The notes: generated by a model not told the origin, from the letters alone. Numbered from the stretch's first letter, positions 1 to 10,858 are shown. The stretch is 64,000 bases of DNA from Caecitellus pseudoparvulus (GCA_965644315.1 CBFFRQ010000053.1:248001-312000), one strand, 5' to 3'. Numbers and translations: made by a program.

Positions 1-1
1 C

Positions 2-1423
2 ATGGCCAAGTGGATGACAGACGCGGACCTGCGCAAGCTGGCCAGCAAGGCGGCTGCACGGGGCATGGCGGCGGGCCTCGTCACGCACCAAGAAGGCGAC
101 CCCGCCCTGTGGCTGCCAGAGTGGAAGGCGGCCGGCGGTGCGGCCGCCACCCCCCCCGCCACCCGAGTCAAGGTGGTCAAGGTGAAGGTGTTCCGGGAGG
201 CTGTCGGGGCCCTCAGCACCGGCGGCAAGGTAAAGCTGCAGAACGCCAAGTCCAAGCAGGCCCGCGCCATCAACCGAGGCTCCCTGCCCGTGCAGTCCGT
301 GGCGCTGACGGGCGTCTCCAAGGGCTTTGGTTTCGTGGAGTTCGCCGAGCACATCCACGCCCTGGCTGCGCTGCGTGAACTGAACAACAACCCCGCCTAC
401 GGCACCTACGCAGCGGGCGGCAAGGCCAGCATGAAGGTGCCTGAGGAAAAGCGAGCGCGCCCCATCGTCTCCTTTGCCGTGGAGAACAAGGCCAAGCTCA
501 TGGTGCAAGAGAAGCGCCGTGCGGCGGCGGAAAAGACGCGAGCCAAGATCGCGGCCACGTACGGGGACGACGCACCTGGCAGTGGCAAGTCTGGCAAGGG
601 CGGCGCGTCCCAGCAGGACGCCGCCCCCGCGAAGCCCGCACAGGAGCCATCAGACACCCCTGCACCAGAGCCCTTGACGGCGGAGGAGGAGGCTGCCGCT
701 GCCGCGAAGGCTGAGAAGAAGCGCGCGAAGAAGGAGCGCCAGAAAGCACGCAAGGCAGCCGAGGCAGCGGCGGCGGCCGAGGTGGGAGCTGCTGAGGATG
801 CCACGCCGGCCCCAGTTCCAGCTCAGGCGAGCCAGAAGGCAGCGCAGAGGGAGGCAGAGCCTGTGGAGGCGGTTGTGCCTGCTGCAGCGCCGGGCACGGG
901 GAAGAAGGGCACGAAACGCAGCAGGGCGAGCAGCGAAGACGAAGTGCTGTTCTTCGACGGCAGCGGCGCCCTGGAGCAGGGCACGTCGTACTCCGACGAC
1001 GAGTCTGTCGCGAGCTTCGGCGAGGGTGGCGCGGACGCTGATGAGCTGCAGGCACTGCTGTCGGCGGCCAAGGCTGCCAACCCGTTTGAGGAGGGCGGCG
1101 AGGCAGCAGCGCCTGTGGCAGCCAAGCCCGCGCGCGGCAAGGCTGGGAAGGGCGGCAAGGCGCGCGCCACTGCCACTGCCGAGGCGGCGGCAGCTGCCCT
1201 GCGTGGGCGGCCCGTTGGCGGTGCCAAGCGCGGGCGTGGGCAAGGTGGCCCGGGTGGGATGAGCAAGGGTGCTGCGGCTTCCGAGGCACGGGGCGCCAAG
1301 TTCAGGAAGGTGCGGGAGCGCAGGGAAGGCAAGGCGGGCAAGGGGGGCAAGAGCCGCTTCGCCGCCTCGGACAAGCTGGACGGCATCATCGCGGCGCGGC
1401 AGGCGAAACGCAGCCGACGGTGA
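2..1423 (+). CDS. RBM28/Nop4-like nucleolar RNA-binding protein, C-terminal part (5' end outside window)
   Basis: This is the C-terminal 473 residues of what looks like RBM28/Nop4, an RRM protein of the nucleolus that acts in 60S ribosomal subunit assembly. The last RRM is visible: an RNP1-like KGFGFVEF near residue 109, then HALAALRELNNNP, then RPIVSFAVENK near residue 153, which is the characteristic end of this family's final RRM. The rest is low-complexity Ala/Lys/Glu-rich sequence with acidic patches and a very basic tail ending KRSRR, as expected for a nucleolar protein. The first ATG sits at base 2 inside the RRM fold, so I treat it as internal and the gene as cut by the window edge. 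A loop of about 50 residues separates the first strand of the RRM from RNP1, longer than in most homologues. The family call is fairly secure; full architecture cannot be judged. Confidence 0.75.
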   Translation: MAKWMTDADLRKLASKAAARGMAAGLVTHQEGDPALWLPEWKAAGGAAATPPATRVKVVKVKVFREAVGALSTGGKVKLQNAKSKQARAINRGSLPVQSVALTGVSKGFGFVEFAEHIHALAALRELNNNPAYGTYAAGGKASMKVPEEKRARPIVSFAVENKAKLMVQEKRRAAAEKTRAKIAATYGDDAPGSGKSGKGGASQQDAAPAKPAQEPSDTPAPEPLTAEEEAAAAAKAEKKRAKKERQKARKAAEAAAAAEVGAAEDATPAPVPAQASQKAAQREAEPVEAVVPAAAPGTGKKGTKRSRASSEDEVLFFDGSGALEQGTSYSDDESVASFGEGGADADELQALLSAAKAANPFEEGGEAAAPVAAKPARGKAGKGGKARATATAEAAAAALRGRPVGGAKRGRGQGGPGGMSKGAAASEARGAKFRKVRERREGKAGKGGKSRFAASDKLDGIIAARQAKRSRR

Positions 1424-1645
1424 CGTGCCGTTCGCTGAGGGAAGGCCCCTGTCGGCGCACTGCAGCCAGTGGCAGTGACTGGCAAATACACACAGCTCGC
1501 TCCCCCCCCCCCCTTTCCTGCTTGTATGCGGACCTGCCGTTCCCTGGCGCCGTCTCTTGAGGGGACCATCCAGCGCAGGCAGCCACCCTTTGGCGTGGAC
1601 CTGTGGCTCGCAAGTGTGGTGACTTGAAGGGTTCACCACCACACC

Positions 1646-2772
1646 ATGGCCTGCATCAGGCATGTCGCTTCTAGGTGGCAGCACACCCTACCAGGAACGT
1701 TGAGAGCCTGCCGTGTGGTGGCTGCTGGGTGCTTGCCTAGCTCGTCCAACTTCCGCAGCCTGTCCGCCACGCCCACCCCCCCCGTGGACGCGGCAGAGCC
1801 GCCTCCGCCGCCACCTCCAGAGGATGTACCAAGCGACAAGGTGTGTCGGAGCTGGGGCCGTCCGTGTCCCCCCCGCGAGCGCTCCCGCCGCTGCATGGTC
1901 AATTCCCCTCTTCACAGGGCAAGCAGGGCGGTGGCTCGTGGTTCGATTCGCCGTCAGCGCCCTGGCTGCTGGGCGCCCTCGCCGTGGCTGGCACCTCTGC
2001 AGCATGGTACTACACCGTGGGGCCAGGTGGGGGCACTGGTGGCGTGCAGCAGAGCCACACCCGCCTGACGCCGGCACAGTCCTGCCCTGTGACGGTGCTG
2101 CCAGTGCCTGGCGTGTCGCCCGCTGACCGCGTCACCCTGTCTGAGGTGGAGGGCCTCATGGCGGCGGTGTCCTTCCCTGCCCGCGGCATCTCCGTGCTGG
2201 ACTTCAAGGCCGCCGTCAAGGGCGTGCTGGGGGCGGACACCCCCCATGGCGAGGTGCTGTCTGCCTGGTACGCCATCTTCGACGCAGACGGGGACGGCGC
2301 CATCTCCGGCAGGGAATTCCTGGCCGTGGCTGCTATGCTGGCTGCGCCAGACGACCCCACAGTGGCTGCTGCATCGGCTGCCGCCGGCTCAGGGGGGGGG
2401 GAGGAGGCGGAGGAGCAGCCACGCGCCGCGCGCCCGCTGGCGCGCGGGTGCAGTGAGGCGGACGTGGCGCGCCTGGTGTTCGACGCGTGGGATGCCAACC
2501 GCAACGGCGTGGTGAGTCGGGGGGAGGTGGCCTCTGCTCTGCGCCGGCTGCCTCTCTCCCGCGGCGACACGGCGGTGATCATGGGTCTGCTCTTTCCGCC
2601 GTCCGCGGACATGCCGGACCGTATTACGCGTCTGGAGATGGCGGAGCGCACCCTTGCCGTGCGCGTGCTGCGCTCCGTGCTGGAGCTGGACACCCTCGCA
2701 GCCCGCATCTTCGCGTCCAGGGCAGCCTTGACGGCCTTCCTGCAGGCGCTGGCAGAGGAGGCCGCCAAGTGA
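1646..2772 (+). CDS. Mitochondrial-type EF-hand calcium-binding membrane protein (MICU-like in layout)
   Basis: Two exons, 1646-1840 and 1918-2772, are joined over a 77-nt GT-AG intron and give 349 residues. The N-terminus is rich in Arg, Ser and Ala with no acidic residues for 45 positions, typical of a mitochondrial presequence. A proline run follows, then one hydrophobic segment at about residues 80-101. Two canonical EF-hand loops are present: D-A-D-G-D-G...E at 187-198 and D-A-N-R-N-G...E at 257-268. Presequence, single membrane segment and two separated EF hands recall MICU-type regulators of the mitochondrial calcium uniporter, but the protein is shorter and I see no clear MICU-specific motif, so this is only an analogy. 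It ends 78 bases before the convergent J-domain gene. The 12-base motif found near other starts lies inside exon 1 at 1746-1757, leaving some doubt about the true 5' end. Confidence 0.7.
1746..1757 (+). promoter_or_regulatory. Copy of the recurrent CCAACTTCCGCA motif
   Basis: Exact copy of the 12-mer CCAACTTCCGCA on the coding strand, 100 bases after the predicted ATG of the EF-hand gene and therefore inside its first exon. Identical or near-identical copies lie just upstream of several other start codons in the window, so this site may mark a transcription start rather than serve as coding sequence. Confidence 0.4.
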
Positions 2773-2850
2773 GGCAGGGTGGGTCGGCGCACAAGCTGCA
2801 GCCTGCCAAGTGTGGCGGTGATCACGTGCATTGAGCGTGGCTGGGCGGTG

Positions 2851-5800
2851 CTAGAAGGCGCTGTTGCGCCGGGCACCTGCGAACCAGGACCCCGGCGCGG
2901 CGTACATGCCCCCCCCATCCCCCGCCCCCGTGCTGAAGTTACGGGCACCAGAGCCAGGGGAGCCAGCTCCAGGCCGGTGGGGGGCACTACGCCCCCCATA
3001 CGTCCCTCGGCGGCCGGACCGTGAGCACGCCGAGTGGCTCGCCGTCCGGCGGCCACCCGACGGCGACGGGCGCGAGCTGCGGTTGGCTCGAGCAGTGTGC
3101 TCCACCCAGGACGCCTGCAGCACTTCAAAGACGGTTTTGGCCTCCACCTTGGCCGCCACGTCTGCAGAATTCATCTTATCTGGGTGCACCAGGCGCAGCG
3201 CCTTCAGGTAGCCCTTCTTGACGTCCGCGTCGGAGCGAGAGCGCCCTGCCGCCGTCACCTCCGCTGGTACCTGGCGCCCACACAGCTGCAGCACGGACTG
3301 CAGCGTGGACAGCAGGGAGCGCATGCTGCGCCCCTTGGCCCACGCGTGCACCCTGGCCTCCACCTTGGTCTGCACGGCGGCACGCTTGGCCTCCGCCGCC
3401 GCCGCCGCTGCTTGCTCCTGCGCCAGCTTGGTCAGCCGCTCATGTTGGCGCGCCTTCACCTCCTCCTCCTCGCTGCGAATGCGCTGCTCCATCTTGGCAG
3501 CGGTGCGGCGGGAGGGGCGCTCCCACCGCACCGCCCGCGTCACGCGGTGGTACCAATACACCGTCCCATCCTCCGTGTGTGCCGGCAGCCAGCTGTCCAG
3601 GCCGGCAGAGGCGTCGGGGGAGGAGGACGCACTGGCCCCGCCTGGCGAGGTGGCTGCCGCCGCCGCGGCACTGCTCTGCCGCATGGCTCCCAAGTCAAAG
3701 TCGGCGGCAGCCATGGCAGCAGCCACGCCGGCCGCTGCTGCAGCTGCCGCTTGGGCTGCTGGGCGAGAGGGTGCCGCCCGCCCCGGCCGCCGTGCCGTCG
3801 CCTCCTCTGGCGCTGGGGCTGGCGCTGGCGCCGGCGCTGGGGCTGGAGAGGGTTCGGGTGCTGGGGCCGGGGCCGGGGCCGGGGCCGGGGCGGCGGCAGG
3901 GGGGGGCGCGCCGGCCCACCGGCCCGCCCGAACACGGGAGGCGGTGGGCACCCTGGCTCGACGGGCCGCGGCCCAGACAGCTGCTGCGCCCTGGTCCGCC
4001 GGCATGGCGCCTGGGGTGGCGGGGGCGTCCTGGCCGTCGCTGGGGTCCACGGTGTCGGCTTCATCCATCCACCGCCCCGCAGCCCGCATGCTAGGGGGGG
4101 CCATGTGCGGGCGCACCCCCCCCCCTCGCCTGGCCTCCCACGCAGCCTGGGCCCGCGAGCGCCCAGCAGGGGAGTCGGGTGCCGCGCCGGCGATGGGGCT
4201 GTCGGGGTGGCCCCGCACAGCGCCCTGCTGCACTGCTGCCCGGAGGCGAGTCTGCAGCTCCACCTTCTCGACGCAGTCGGCGTGGGGTATGCCTGCCGCA
4301 GACAGCATGCGGCGCAGTTCTGCGACACTCATGGCGCCGATGTTGGCTGCCAGGGTGCCTGGGGAGTGGGAGGGGGACACCAACTTGGAGGGCGCGGGCG
4401 GGCTGCCCGCGCCAGAGGGTGGCGTGTCCTTGCTCTCCGTGCCGACGCCATCGGCGGTGGTTGTCGTGGGCGGCGGCGTGGTGGCGCCACGCTCCACCCG
4501 CACGGGTGAGGGGTGGGGCGACCGCCGCGGGGGGGTCGCGTGAGACCGCCGTGCCGCCGCCCTGGCCAGGTCGTCTGGGCTGAGAGGGGGCATGCTGCTG
4601 CCACCCTCTGCTCCGCTTGCCGAGCTGGGGGGGGACTCCTCCGAAGTGGCAGGGGGGGTGTCGCCCCCCTCCGCCCACGTACCTGGTGACGAGTGCGTGG
4701 AGGAGGCGGGCGAACTGCGGGGCGTGGTGCGCCTGCCACGTGTGCGGGGGAAGGGGGATGTGCCTGGCGTGGACTGCGCCGTGGACGCCGGCCTGCTGGG
4801 CTGCGTCTTGAGCTGCTCCGTCAGCGCATCCACCTGCAGGCGCAAGGCATCCGCTGCCGCGCGCTCCTCTTTGAGGCTGTTTTCGGACGTGGCCAGCTTG
4901 TCCTCTGCGCGCGCGACCTGGGATCGCGCCTCCGTCAGGGACTCCTGGCACGCAGCGATGGTCTCCCGGCGCCACGCCTCCGTCTTGGCTTCCCACTCCC
5001 CCATCAACGCGTCGTACTCCTGGCGCACTCGTGCCACCTCCGCAGCCACTGCTGCCGAGACGGCGGTGGGGGACGCCGCTGCGGGTGAAGCGGCGGGGCC
5101 GGCCAGGGCCAGCGCCTGGCGCGTGTGGCGCCGTAGGAGGCGCGTGAGGGCCATGACGATGGAGGAGGAGGTGGGGGCGCCGCCGCCGTGGCTGCCTTCT
5201 CGCGCCAACCGCAGGATGGCAGCGTCCGAGTCTCCCCCCTCCCCCTCCCCCTCCTCTTCCTCCTCCTCCTCCTCCTCCACACGCCCGCTACTCTGTACGC
5301 CTGCCAGCACGCTGCCACTGGTGGCGGTCAAGGACGTCACCAGCTCGATGGCTGCCTGTCGCCAGACGTCTGCGCGTGCCGCTGTGCGGGCGGCGGCAGC
5401 AGCTGCTGCAGCAGCCTCCGCTGCCTCCCCCGTCAGGCCCCGCTTAACATCCGCCTCCACGGCTGCGCGTAGGTCTGGCAGCTCGCCCTCCCGGATCTCA
5501 GCCACCACGCGCTCCCGCAGCTCCTCCCGTAGGGACGCACGCACCGACGGCTCCAGCTCCACGCGCAGGGCGTCTTGCAGCTCCTCCGCCACCTCCCCCC
5601 GCAGCGCACCCCGCACGCTGTCACGCAGGGAGCTCCGCAGCTGCTTCACAACACCCGGCTTCAGGTCCCGACTCAGCGTCTCCGTCACCGTCTCCCGCAG
5701 CTCAGACATGAGGTCCCGGCGCACTTGCGTGCGCAGACCCTCCCGCAACTCTGCCTTGACGTCCGGCACCAGAGCCGCCTTCAACTCCCGGCGCAGACTG

Positions 5801-8450
5801 CGCGTGAGGGTTTTGCGAAGGTCGGCTTCGACCTCAGGTCGCAGGCGCTCCGTGAGCTGTGCCCGCATGAGACCCTCAGCCACCTCCCCCGCCACAGGGC
5901 TGTCCGGGGCGCCCCCCCCCTCGCTCCGTGCAGGGGAGGAGGCGGGGGACGGCTCCCGGGAACGCAGCGGGGAGGTGGGTCCACCCTCCCGCTTCGCCGC
6001 GGCCCGACTGCGCTTGGCCAGGCTGCTGGAGGTGTGCCCGGCAGCAGCAGGGGCAGTGGGCACAGTTGTCCCGTTGGCGCCTGGCGCCGTCGTGGACTTG
6101 CGGTAGGGGGACGTGGTGCTCGGTGCAGGGGGCACGGCCATGTCGTGGGCGGTGAGCCCTCCCATTCCCCGGGCAGCTGCGTCGCTTGCCAGGAGGGACC
6201 GCAGACGCGCCACTTCCTGGCGCAGTTTGGACACCTCCGCCTCACCGCCTGCGCCCGGAGCGGAATCGGCATCGCTGCCTCCCTCCATCGGCCCCTCGGG
6301 TCCCACCTGCGCATCTGCCACAGCAGCGGCCGGCTCAGCCGCTGGCACCGTCTGCACGGTTGCCGTCGCGGTGGGGGGGGGCGCGCCTCCGCCACCCCGC
6401 CCCTCACGGCTCTCTGCTTCCGCCAGCTGCCCTGTCAGCTGCACGATGCGCTGTCGCAAGGACCGCACCTGGTTCTGTGCCGCGGCCAGCGCCGCAGCGG
6501 CCTGTGGCGGCGGCGGCGGGCCCGACGGCGTCTGGGGCATGCGCGGTGGGGAGGCACCCCCCCCGCCCTCCTCCTCCCGCCTGCCTGGTGGCTCCGTCTC
6601 TGGCGTGCGCGGCCGGCTCTGCCGCTGCTTGGCAGCGTCCAGCAGGGAGCGAACCTGACCCCGCAGGCGCCCCAGCTCGCCCTGGGCGGCAGCCGCCTTG
6701 GCCGCCAGGCCCTCATTGTCCGCCTCTCGCTGCGCCAGGGCCGATGCCAGGCGGTCCGCCCGGGATGTCGCCTCCTCCACCTGCGCCTTCATGGCCGCCA
6801 GGCTCTCTGCAGTGCTGGCCTGCACGGCGCGCACTTGGCTGCGCGCGTCACGGGCCACGGCGATGCTGCGCGCCTCTGCCACGCGTTCGCTGCTCTCGAA
6901 CTCTGCCAGCCGCGTGCTGAGCGTCTCGATGCGCGCTGCAGCAGCTTTCTCCGTCGCTGCCAGCGTCGCGCGGTACTGCTTGCCCAGGCTCTCCCGCAGG
7001 CGGCGCAGCTCTGCGACGTGCCCAGCCTTGGCCCGGGCAAGCGCCATGGCTACGGCATGGGCCGTCGCGTCGTCTGTCCCGGGCTGCAGGGGGTACGTCA
7101 CGCCGGTGCTGGTGCTGGCGCCCCCCAGGCTGTCGTCTGACTCCACGCCGTCCACGGCCCCCTGCACCCCCCCACCCCCCGCGCCGGGAAAGTAGGTGGA
7201 CACGGAAGGCAGCTCGGAGGTGGAGCGGGGCCGACCGGATGCCTGGCCCTCGCTGCTGTCTGTGTGTCGTGGGCGGTGGTGATGGCGGCGTGATGGCCGA
7301 CTGGCACGGGGTTTGGGGCTGGCTGGCCCCCCCCCCCGCTCCCGCCGAGGGTGCCTGCCTGATTTAGCATCAGGCGATGGGGGGCCTCGCTTGGAGGGGG
7401 AGGGGGGCGCCTTGTGCAGGGCGGGCGTGCTGGCGGCAGTGGTGGAGGCACGCGTGGGGGAGGGGGGCAGCTCTAGCTGGGAGGGGGGGGGGGGCGGCGC
7501 ACCGGGTGGGTTGCCGCCCAGCCCCCCTCCCTCCCCTGCCAACACGTCGTGCAGGGCTGGCAGGGAGGAGGTGGCTGCGGGGGGCTTGGCCACTGGGCGG
7601 GGTGGCTGGGGTGGCGGCGCCTGTGGAGGCTGGGAGGGCGTGCTGGGCCCCCCTGCCCGGCCAACGCCAGGCACCAGGCGCGGTCGGAATGCCGCTTCGT
7701 TGCCGCCGTCCGACGCCGGCTCAGTGCCAGCCGAGGAGAGAACAGTGTCTGCGTCACGATCCTGTGAACGGGGATGGGACCGGGTGGCGCACTGTGGCTC
7801 CCTGGGCGGGTGTGGAGTGCGGCCTTGCCTTGCTGTTGTCGCCTTGCGACGATGCCGCTGAAGCTTCCCTGCCGCCAACTGACACGGCACTGGAAGAGTC
7901 CCCAGAGCAATCCTGCGAGGAACAAAGAGCATGCAGGGTGTGAGTGGCCAAGCCCCGTGCACCGCACGCATGCATGGGGGCCCGGCCAGGCACAGGGCGC
8001 TGCCGTTGCAGAGTTGGCAGAGAGAGGGACAGGCTGCCCACAGCACGGGAAGCCCTGGGCGGCCCTGCATTTGCGCGCAGGAGAGACACAACCCCCCCTC
8101 AAGCACGCTAAAAACACGCGACTGCCAGCTCAACCTATCAAATCGTTCACACATCACTCGGGCAGGAGCCCAGGCCGAGCGTTTCGCACTGTAGGCGAAA
8201 CGCCAGCGCCAAAACTCACTGCCATGACTGGGAGGGGCGACGCAGCTATGAGGGAGCGGATGATGTGCTTGGGGCTGCTGGAATCCAGCCCTTCCCCAGA
8301 CCGTGTGGCCAGGGAGTCCACAGACACTGGCGTGCGCAGCGTGCCCGGTGTTGCACCTGCTGCTGAGCTTCGCTGGTGTGGCGTGGAGGACGTGGTGCCG
8401 GGCTCGGCGCGGGCTGCCGAGGGCTCACTGGGCACGTGCGACTGCTCCAT
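2851..8450 (-). CDS. Large coiled-coil protein with SAP-like motif, WW domain and C-terminal J domain
   Basis: Exons at 8450-8220 and 7761-2851 (minus strand) are joined over a 458-nt GTGAGT...CAG intron, keeping phase 0 and giving about 1713 residues. Visible parts in order: a coiled coil at about 312-458; an Arg/Glu/Leu repeat region at about 712-853; a run of nine glutamates near 910; a SAP-like helical motif (VAELRRMLSAAGI...DCVEK) near 1220-1255; a Pro-Ala repeat; a WW domain (SWLPAHTEDGTVYWYHR...W..P) near 1463-1492; and a C-terminal J domain with HPD near 1603. A J domain at the C-terminus resembles auxilin, the Hsc70 recruiter that uncoats clathrin, but I see no clathrin-box or PTEN-like domain. 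I infer an Hsp70 co-chaperone attached to a long scaffold, with unknown client. The ATG at 8450 was chosen because the frame further upstream reads into the NOC2 3' end. Confidence 0.75.
7762..8219 (-). other. Long first intron of the WW/J-domain gene, with a perfect hairpin
   Basis: At 458 nt this intron is much longer than most others in the window (63-140 nt). The donor reads GTGAGT just after the codon for Ala77 and the acceptor is TTCACAG. Near the donor, at 8179-8203, is a perfect 9-bp inverted repeat with a 7-nt loop. An additional small exon in the middle cannot be excluded. Confidence 0.55.
8179..8203. repeat. Perfect inverted repeat, 9-bp arms, 7-nt loop
   Basis: GCGTTTCGC and GCGAAACGC are exact reverse complements separated by ACTGTAG. 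The element lies 16 bases inside the intron from the splice donor of the WW/J-domain gene and could fold in RNA or bind a dimeric factor. A similar CGAAACGCCAG stretch occurs in the rhomboid-Tubby intergenic region near 16050. Confidence 0.6.
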
Positions 8451-8550
8451 GGCGCACCCTGGTGAACAAACTGCCAGGGCGGGGGGGGGCAGCTGGGTGG
8501 CTGCTGCGTTTTGGTGCGGTCTGGCGGCTGTGCGTGTGTCGCTGCATTGC

Positions 8551-10854
8551 TCAGGCGTCCTCCTCGCTGCCACTGCCGTCCAGGTCGAAGGTGGTGACGG
8601 TGTCGGCCATGTCCGGCACAGCCACAGGCGTGCCCACCTCCTCGCCTGCCGCCTCCCCCTCGCGCACCTCAGCCGCAAAGCCCACCTTGCGGCGCTTGTG
8701 GCTGCCAGGCACCCCCCGCCCCTCCAGCGCCGCCTGCAAGTCCGCAGACGCTTGGCTGGCGCCTGCCGTGGCGAGGGCCGCCACGCCCAGGGCATCCAGG
8801 CCCTCCTCCCCGGCGCCGGCGCCCTCCCCTGCCGGGCGCTCCACCACCCACAGTGCCGACAGCACAGCATCGGCAGCAGCGGGCCCCGCCTCCCGTACGG
8901 CGCTGGTGGCGGCCTTGGTGAGGGAGCGAGTCTGGAAGGCGGCGATGTCCGCCATGGCTGAGGGCTTGAGCCCGGCTGCGGCGGCGCGCAGGGCCAGGAC
9001 GGTCTTGGAGCGGGCGTTGATGTGCTTGAGCGTATTACGCCCCGCCGCCTTCCACGCCGAAGTGCGCGCCGCCTTGACCCACTTCTTCAGGCGCACAACG
9101 AGGGGCGTCGTCACCTCCGGGTACGCCACGCTGTCCCCCTGCCCCAGCAGCCACCGACTGAGCAGGGCAAAGGTCGTCGTCACGGTGTGGTCCAGGACAG
9201 CCTTGTGCGACAGGGCGCCGTCGGCCAGGCGCAGGGTGGTGGAGAAGGCGGGCGGCTTGCCGCCTCCACTGGCCTTGGGCGCCTTGCCCGAGCCTGACAC
9301 GAAGTGTGGCGCCTGCACCACATCCAGCAGGTGCGTGCCCAGGGGCAGGAACACGCCGCAGCGCAGGGACAGCTCCGTGAGGCAGGCCAGCACGTGCAGG
9401 CGCAGGTAGTAGTACCTGTGGATGGTGCGCGTGAGCTGCAGCACCCCCAGGCACAGCTGTGCCAGGGGGTACACCAGCTGCCACAGGGGGGAGCTGTCGC
9501 TGCTGCCGTGGGCCACCATGACCGCCGTCCACGCTCGCAGTGCGGCGAGGAAGGGCCACGACAGCACCGTCGTGACGGCTGCAGGGGACTTGGCTGTCAA
9601 GGCTGCCCGCAGGTGCAGTGCCAGCTGGCGCATGTACACGAACCCGTGCTGGTATGCCGCCGCCATGTCCAGGGAGGCCACCTCCACCACCGCCGCCGCC
9701 ATGAGGCGGGCCATGGGCAGGCGGCCCTCTGCGCCGGCGAACTTCTTGGACAGACGGACGTAGGCAAGGTACACGCCCTTGATGACGGTGTCTAGGGTGG
9801 GGTACGGCAACTCCACGGCGCACTGGCGCAGGCGGAGGAAGGTGAGTGCCCGCACCGTCACGCCGCCGTCTGTGGCGGGCGCCGACGCCAGGGCGCTCTG
9901 CAGGTCAGCTGAGGCATCTTGGCCCGCCCTGCCGCGCTTGGTGCCCCGACCGCCGCCCTTGGAGGCGGCAGCGGAAGCAAGCGGCACGCCGGCCACGGCG
10001 AGGTGGGAGGCCTCCCCCTCCATGTGCACAGCAGGGGGGTACTCCCGGGAGTACAGGCGCAGGAGGGCCTTGGTGACGCGGGCGGCCAGCTTGGGGAAGG
10101 CGCCAAAGAAGGGCAGGTACAGCTTGAGGCTGCGGAGGACGAGGAGGAGGAGGGAGGCGTCCAGGGTCTGCCCCAGGAGGTGCGCCAAGTTGGCGAGGAA
10201 GGACTGCAGGAGGGGGGACACCTTGCGGAACCGCTTGCTGCGCGTGAGCTGGCTGGCGTTGAAGGGCCCGACGGAGGCCACGGCGCCCTGCAGGTGGTGT
10301 GCGAAGGCCCCTCGGGCGTTGGTGAGCACCACCGCCAGCACCTTGGAGAAGATGAGGTCGGAGGTGATGCGGAAGCGCAGGGTGGCGGGCGGCGCCTCGT
10401 CCTGCTGGTGCACCGCCGCGCGGAAGGCGTGCAGCATGTACTGCAGCCCGCGCAGGTGCCGCTGGGCGAAGGCGCTGTCCGTCAGCTCTGCCAGCTTGGC
10501 AGCGTCCAGGAGTGTGCCCGAGGCGCCCTCGCTGGCGTCGTCACCGCCTTCTTCCTCCTCGTCGTCGCTGCCCTCGCCTGGTTTGGGGATGGTGGCACCC
10601 AGCACGCGCTCTGGTTCGTCGTCAGAGGACGAGTCGTCGTCTTCGAATGCCGCCTCCTCGTCGTGTGCGCCAGCGCCGGTGCCAGTCGTGTGTTCCTCTC
10701 CTCCTGCGCTGCCGCTGTCGCTGTCGCTGTCCGCATCTCCAGCAAAGTCAAGCAGGGCTGGGTCATTTTGCTGCAGGAAGGCGAGGAATTCCGGGTCTGA
10801 CTTCTTCAGCGCCTCCAGCTGCTTGGCATGGCTGCGGGATTTAGAGCCCGGCAT
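8551..10854 (-). CDS. NOC2: Nucleolar complex protein 2 (NOC2)
   Basis: A 767-residue protein matching the Noc2 family. In yeast Noc2 pairs with Noc1 (MAK21) or Noc3 to move pre-60S ribosomes from nucleolus to nucleoplasm. The N-terminus has a short basic stretch with SDPEFLAFLQQNDPALLDF, a hallmark of the family, followed by an Asp/Glu/Ser-rich tract. The remainder is helical repeat sequence containing the conserved YPLAQLCLGVLQLTRTIHRY block near residues 455-480 and FLPLGTHLLDVV near 520. The C-terminus is low complexity and acidic. The ATG at 10854 was chosen over an upstream in-frame non-ATG extension because it begins the conserved basic stretch and has the 12-base motif four bases upstream. 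Its stop lies 100 bases from the start of the WW/J-domain gene on the same strand. No intron is needed. Confidence 0.88.
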   Translation of the reverse strand: MPGSKSRSHAKQLEALKKSDPEFLAFLQQNDPALLDFAGDADSDSDSGSAGGEEHTTGTGAGAHDEEAAFEDDDSSSDDEPERVLGATIPKPGEGSDDEEEEGGDDASEGASGTLLDAAKLAELTDSAFAQRHLRGLQYMLHAFRAAVHQQDEAPPATLRFRITSDLIFSKVLAVVLTNARGAFAHHLQGAVASVGPFNASQLTRSKRFRKVSPLLQSFLANLAHLLGQTLDASLLLLVLRSLKLYLPFFGAFPKLAARVTKALLRLYSREYPPAVHMEGEASHLAVAGVPLASAAASKGGGRGTKRGRAGQDASADLQSALASAPATDGGVTVRALTFLRLRQCAVELPYPTLDTVIKGVYLAYVRLSKKFAGAEGRLPMARLMAAAVVEVASLDMAAAYQHGFVYMRQLALHLRAALTAKSPAAVTTVLSWPFLAALRAWTAVMVAHGSSDSSPLWQLVYPLAQLCLGVLQLTRTIHRYYYLRLHVLACLTELSLRCGVFLPLGTHLLDVVQAPHFVSGSGKAPKASGGGKPPAFSTTLRLADGALSHKAVLDHTVTTTFALLSRWLLGQGDSVAYPEVTTPLVVRLKKWVKAARTSAWKAAGRNTLKHINARSKTVLALRAAAAGLKPSAMADIAAFQTRSLTKAATSAVREAGPAAADAVLSALWVVERPAGEGAGAGEEGLDALGVAALATAGASQASADLQAALEGRGVPGSHKRRKVGFAAEVREGEAAGEEVGTPVAVPDMADTVTTFDLDGSGSEEDA

Positions 10855-10858
10855 GCTG

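Noticed and set aside
3790-3900. Short tandem repeat of GGCGCTGGG type
   Set aside because: It encodes a Pro-Ala repeat in the WW/J protein, so it is coding low complexity and not a satellite or CRISPR array.
3034-6106. Long plus-strand open frames of about 490-504 codons opposite the WW/J-domain gene
   Set aside because: They are antisense shadows created by GC-rich coding; they show only low-complexity Arg/Pro/Ala sequence, while the minus strand encodes recognisable domains.
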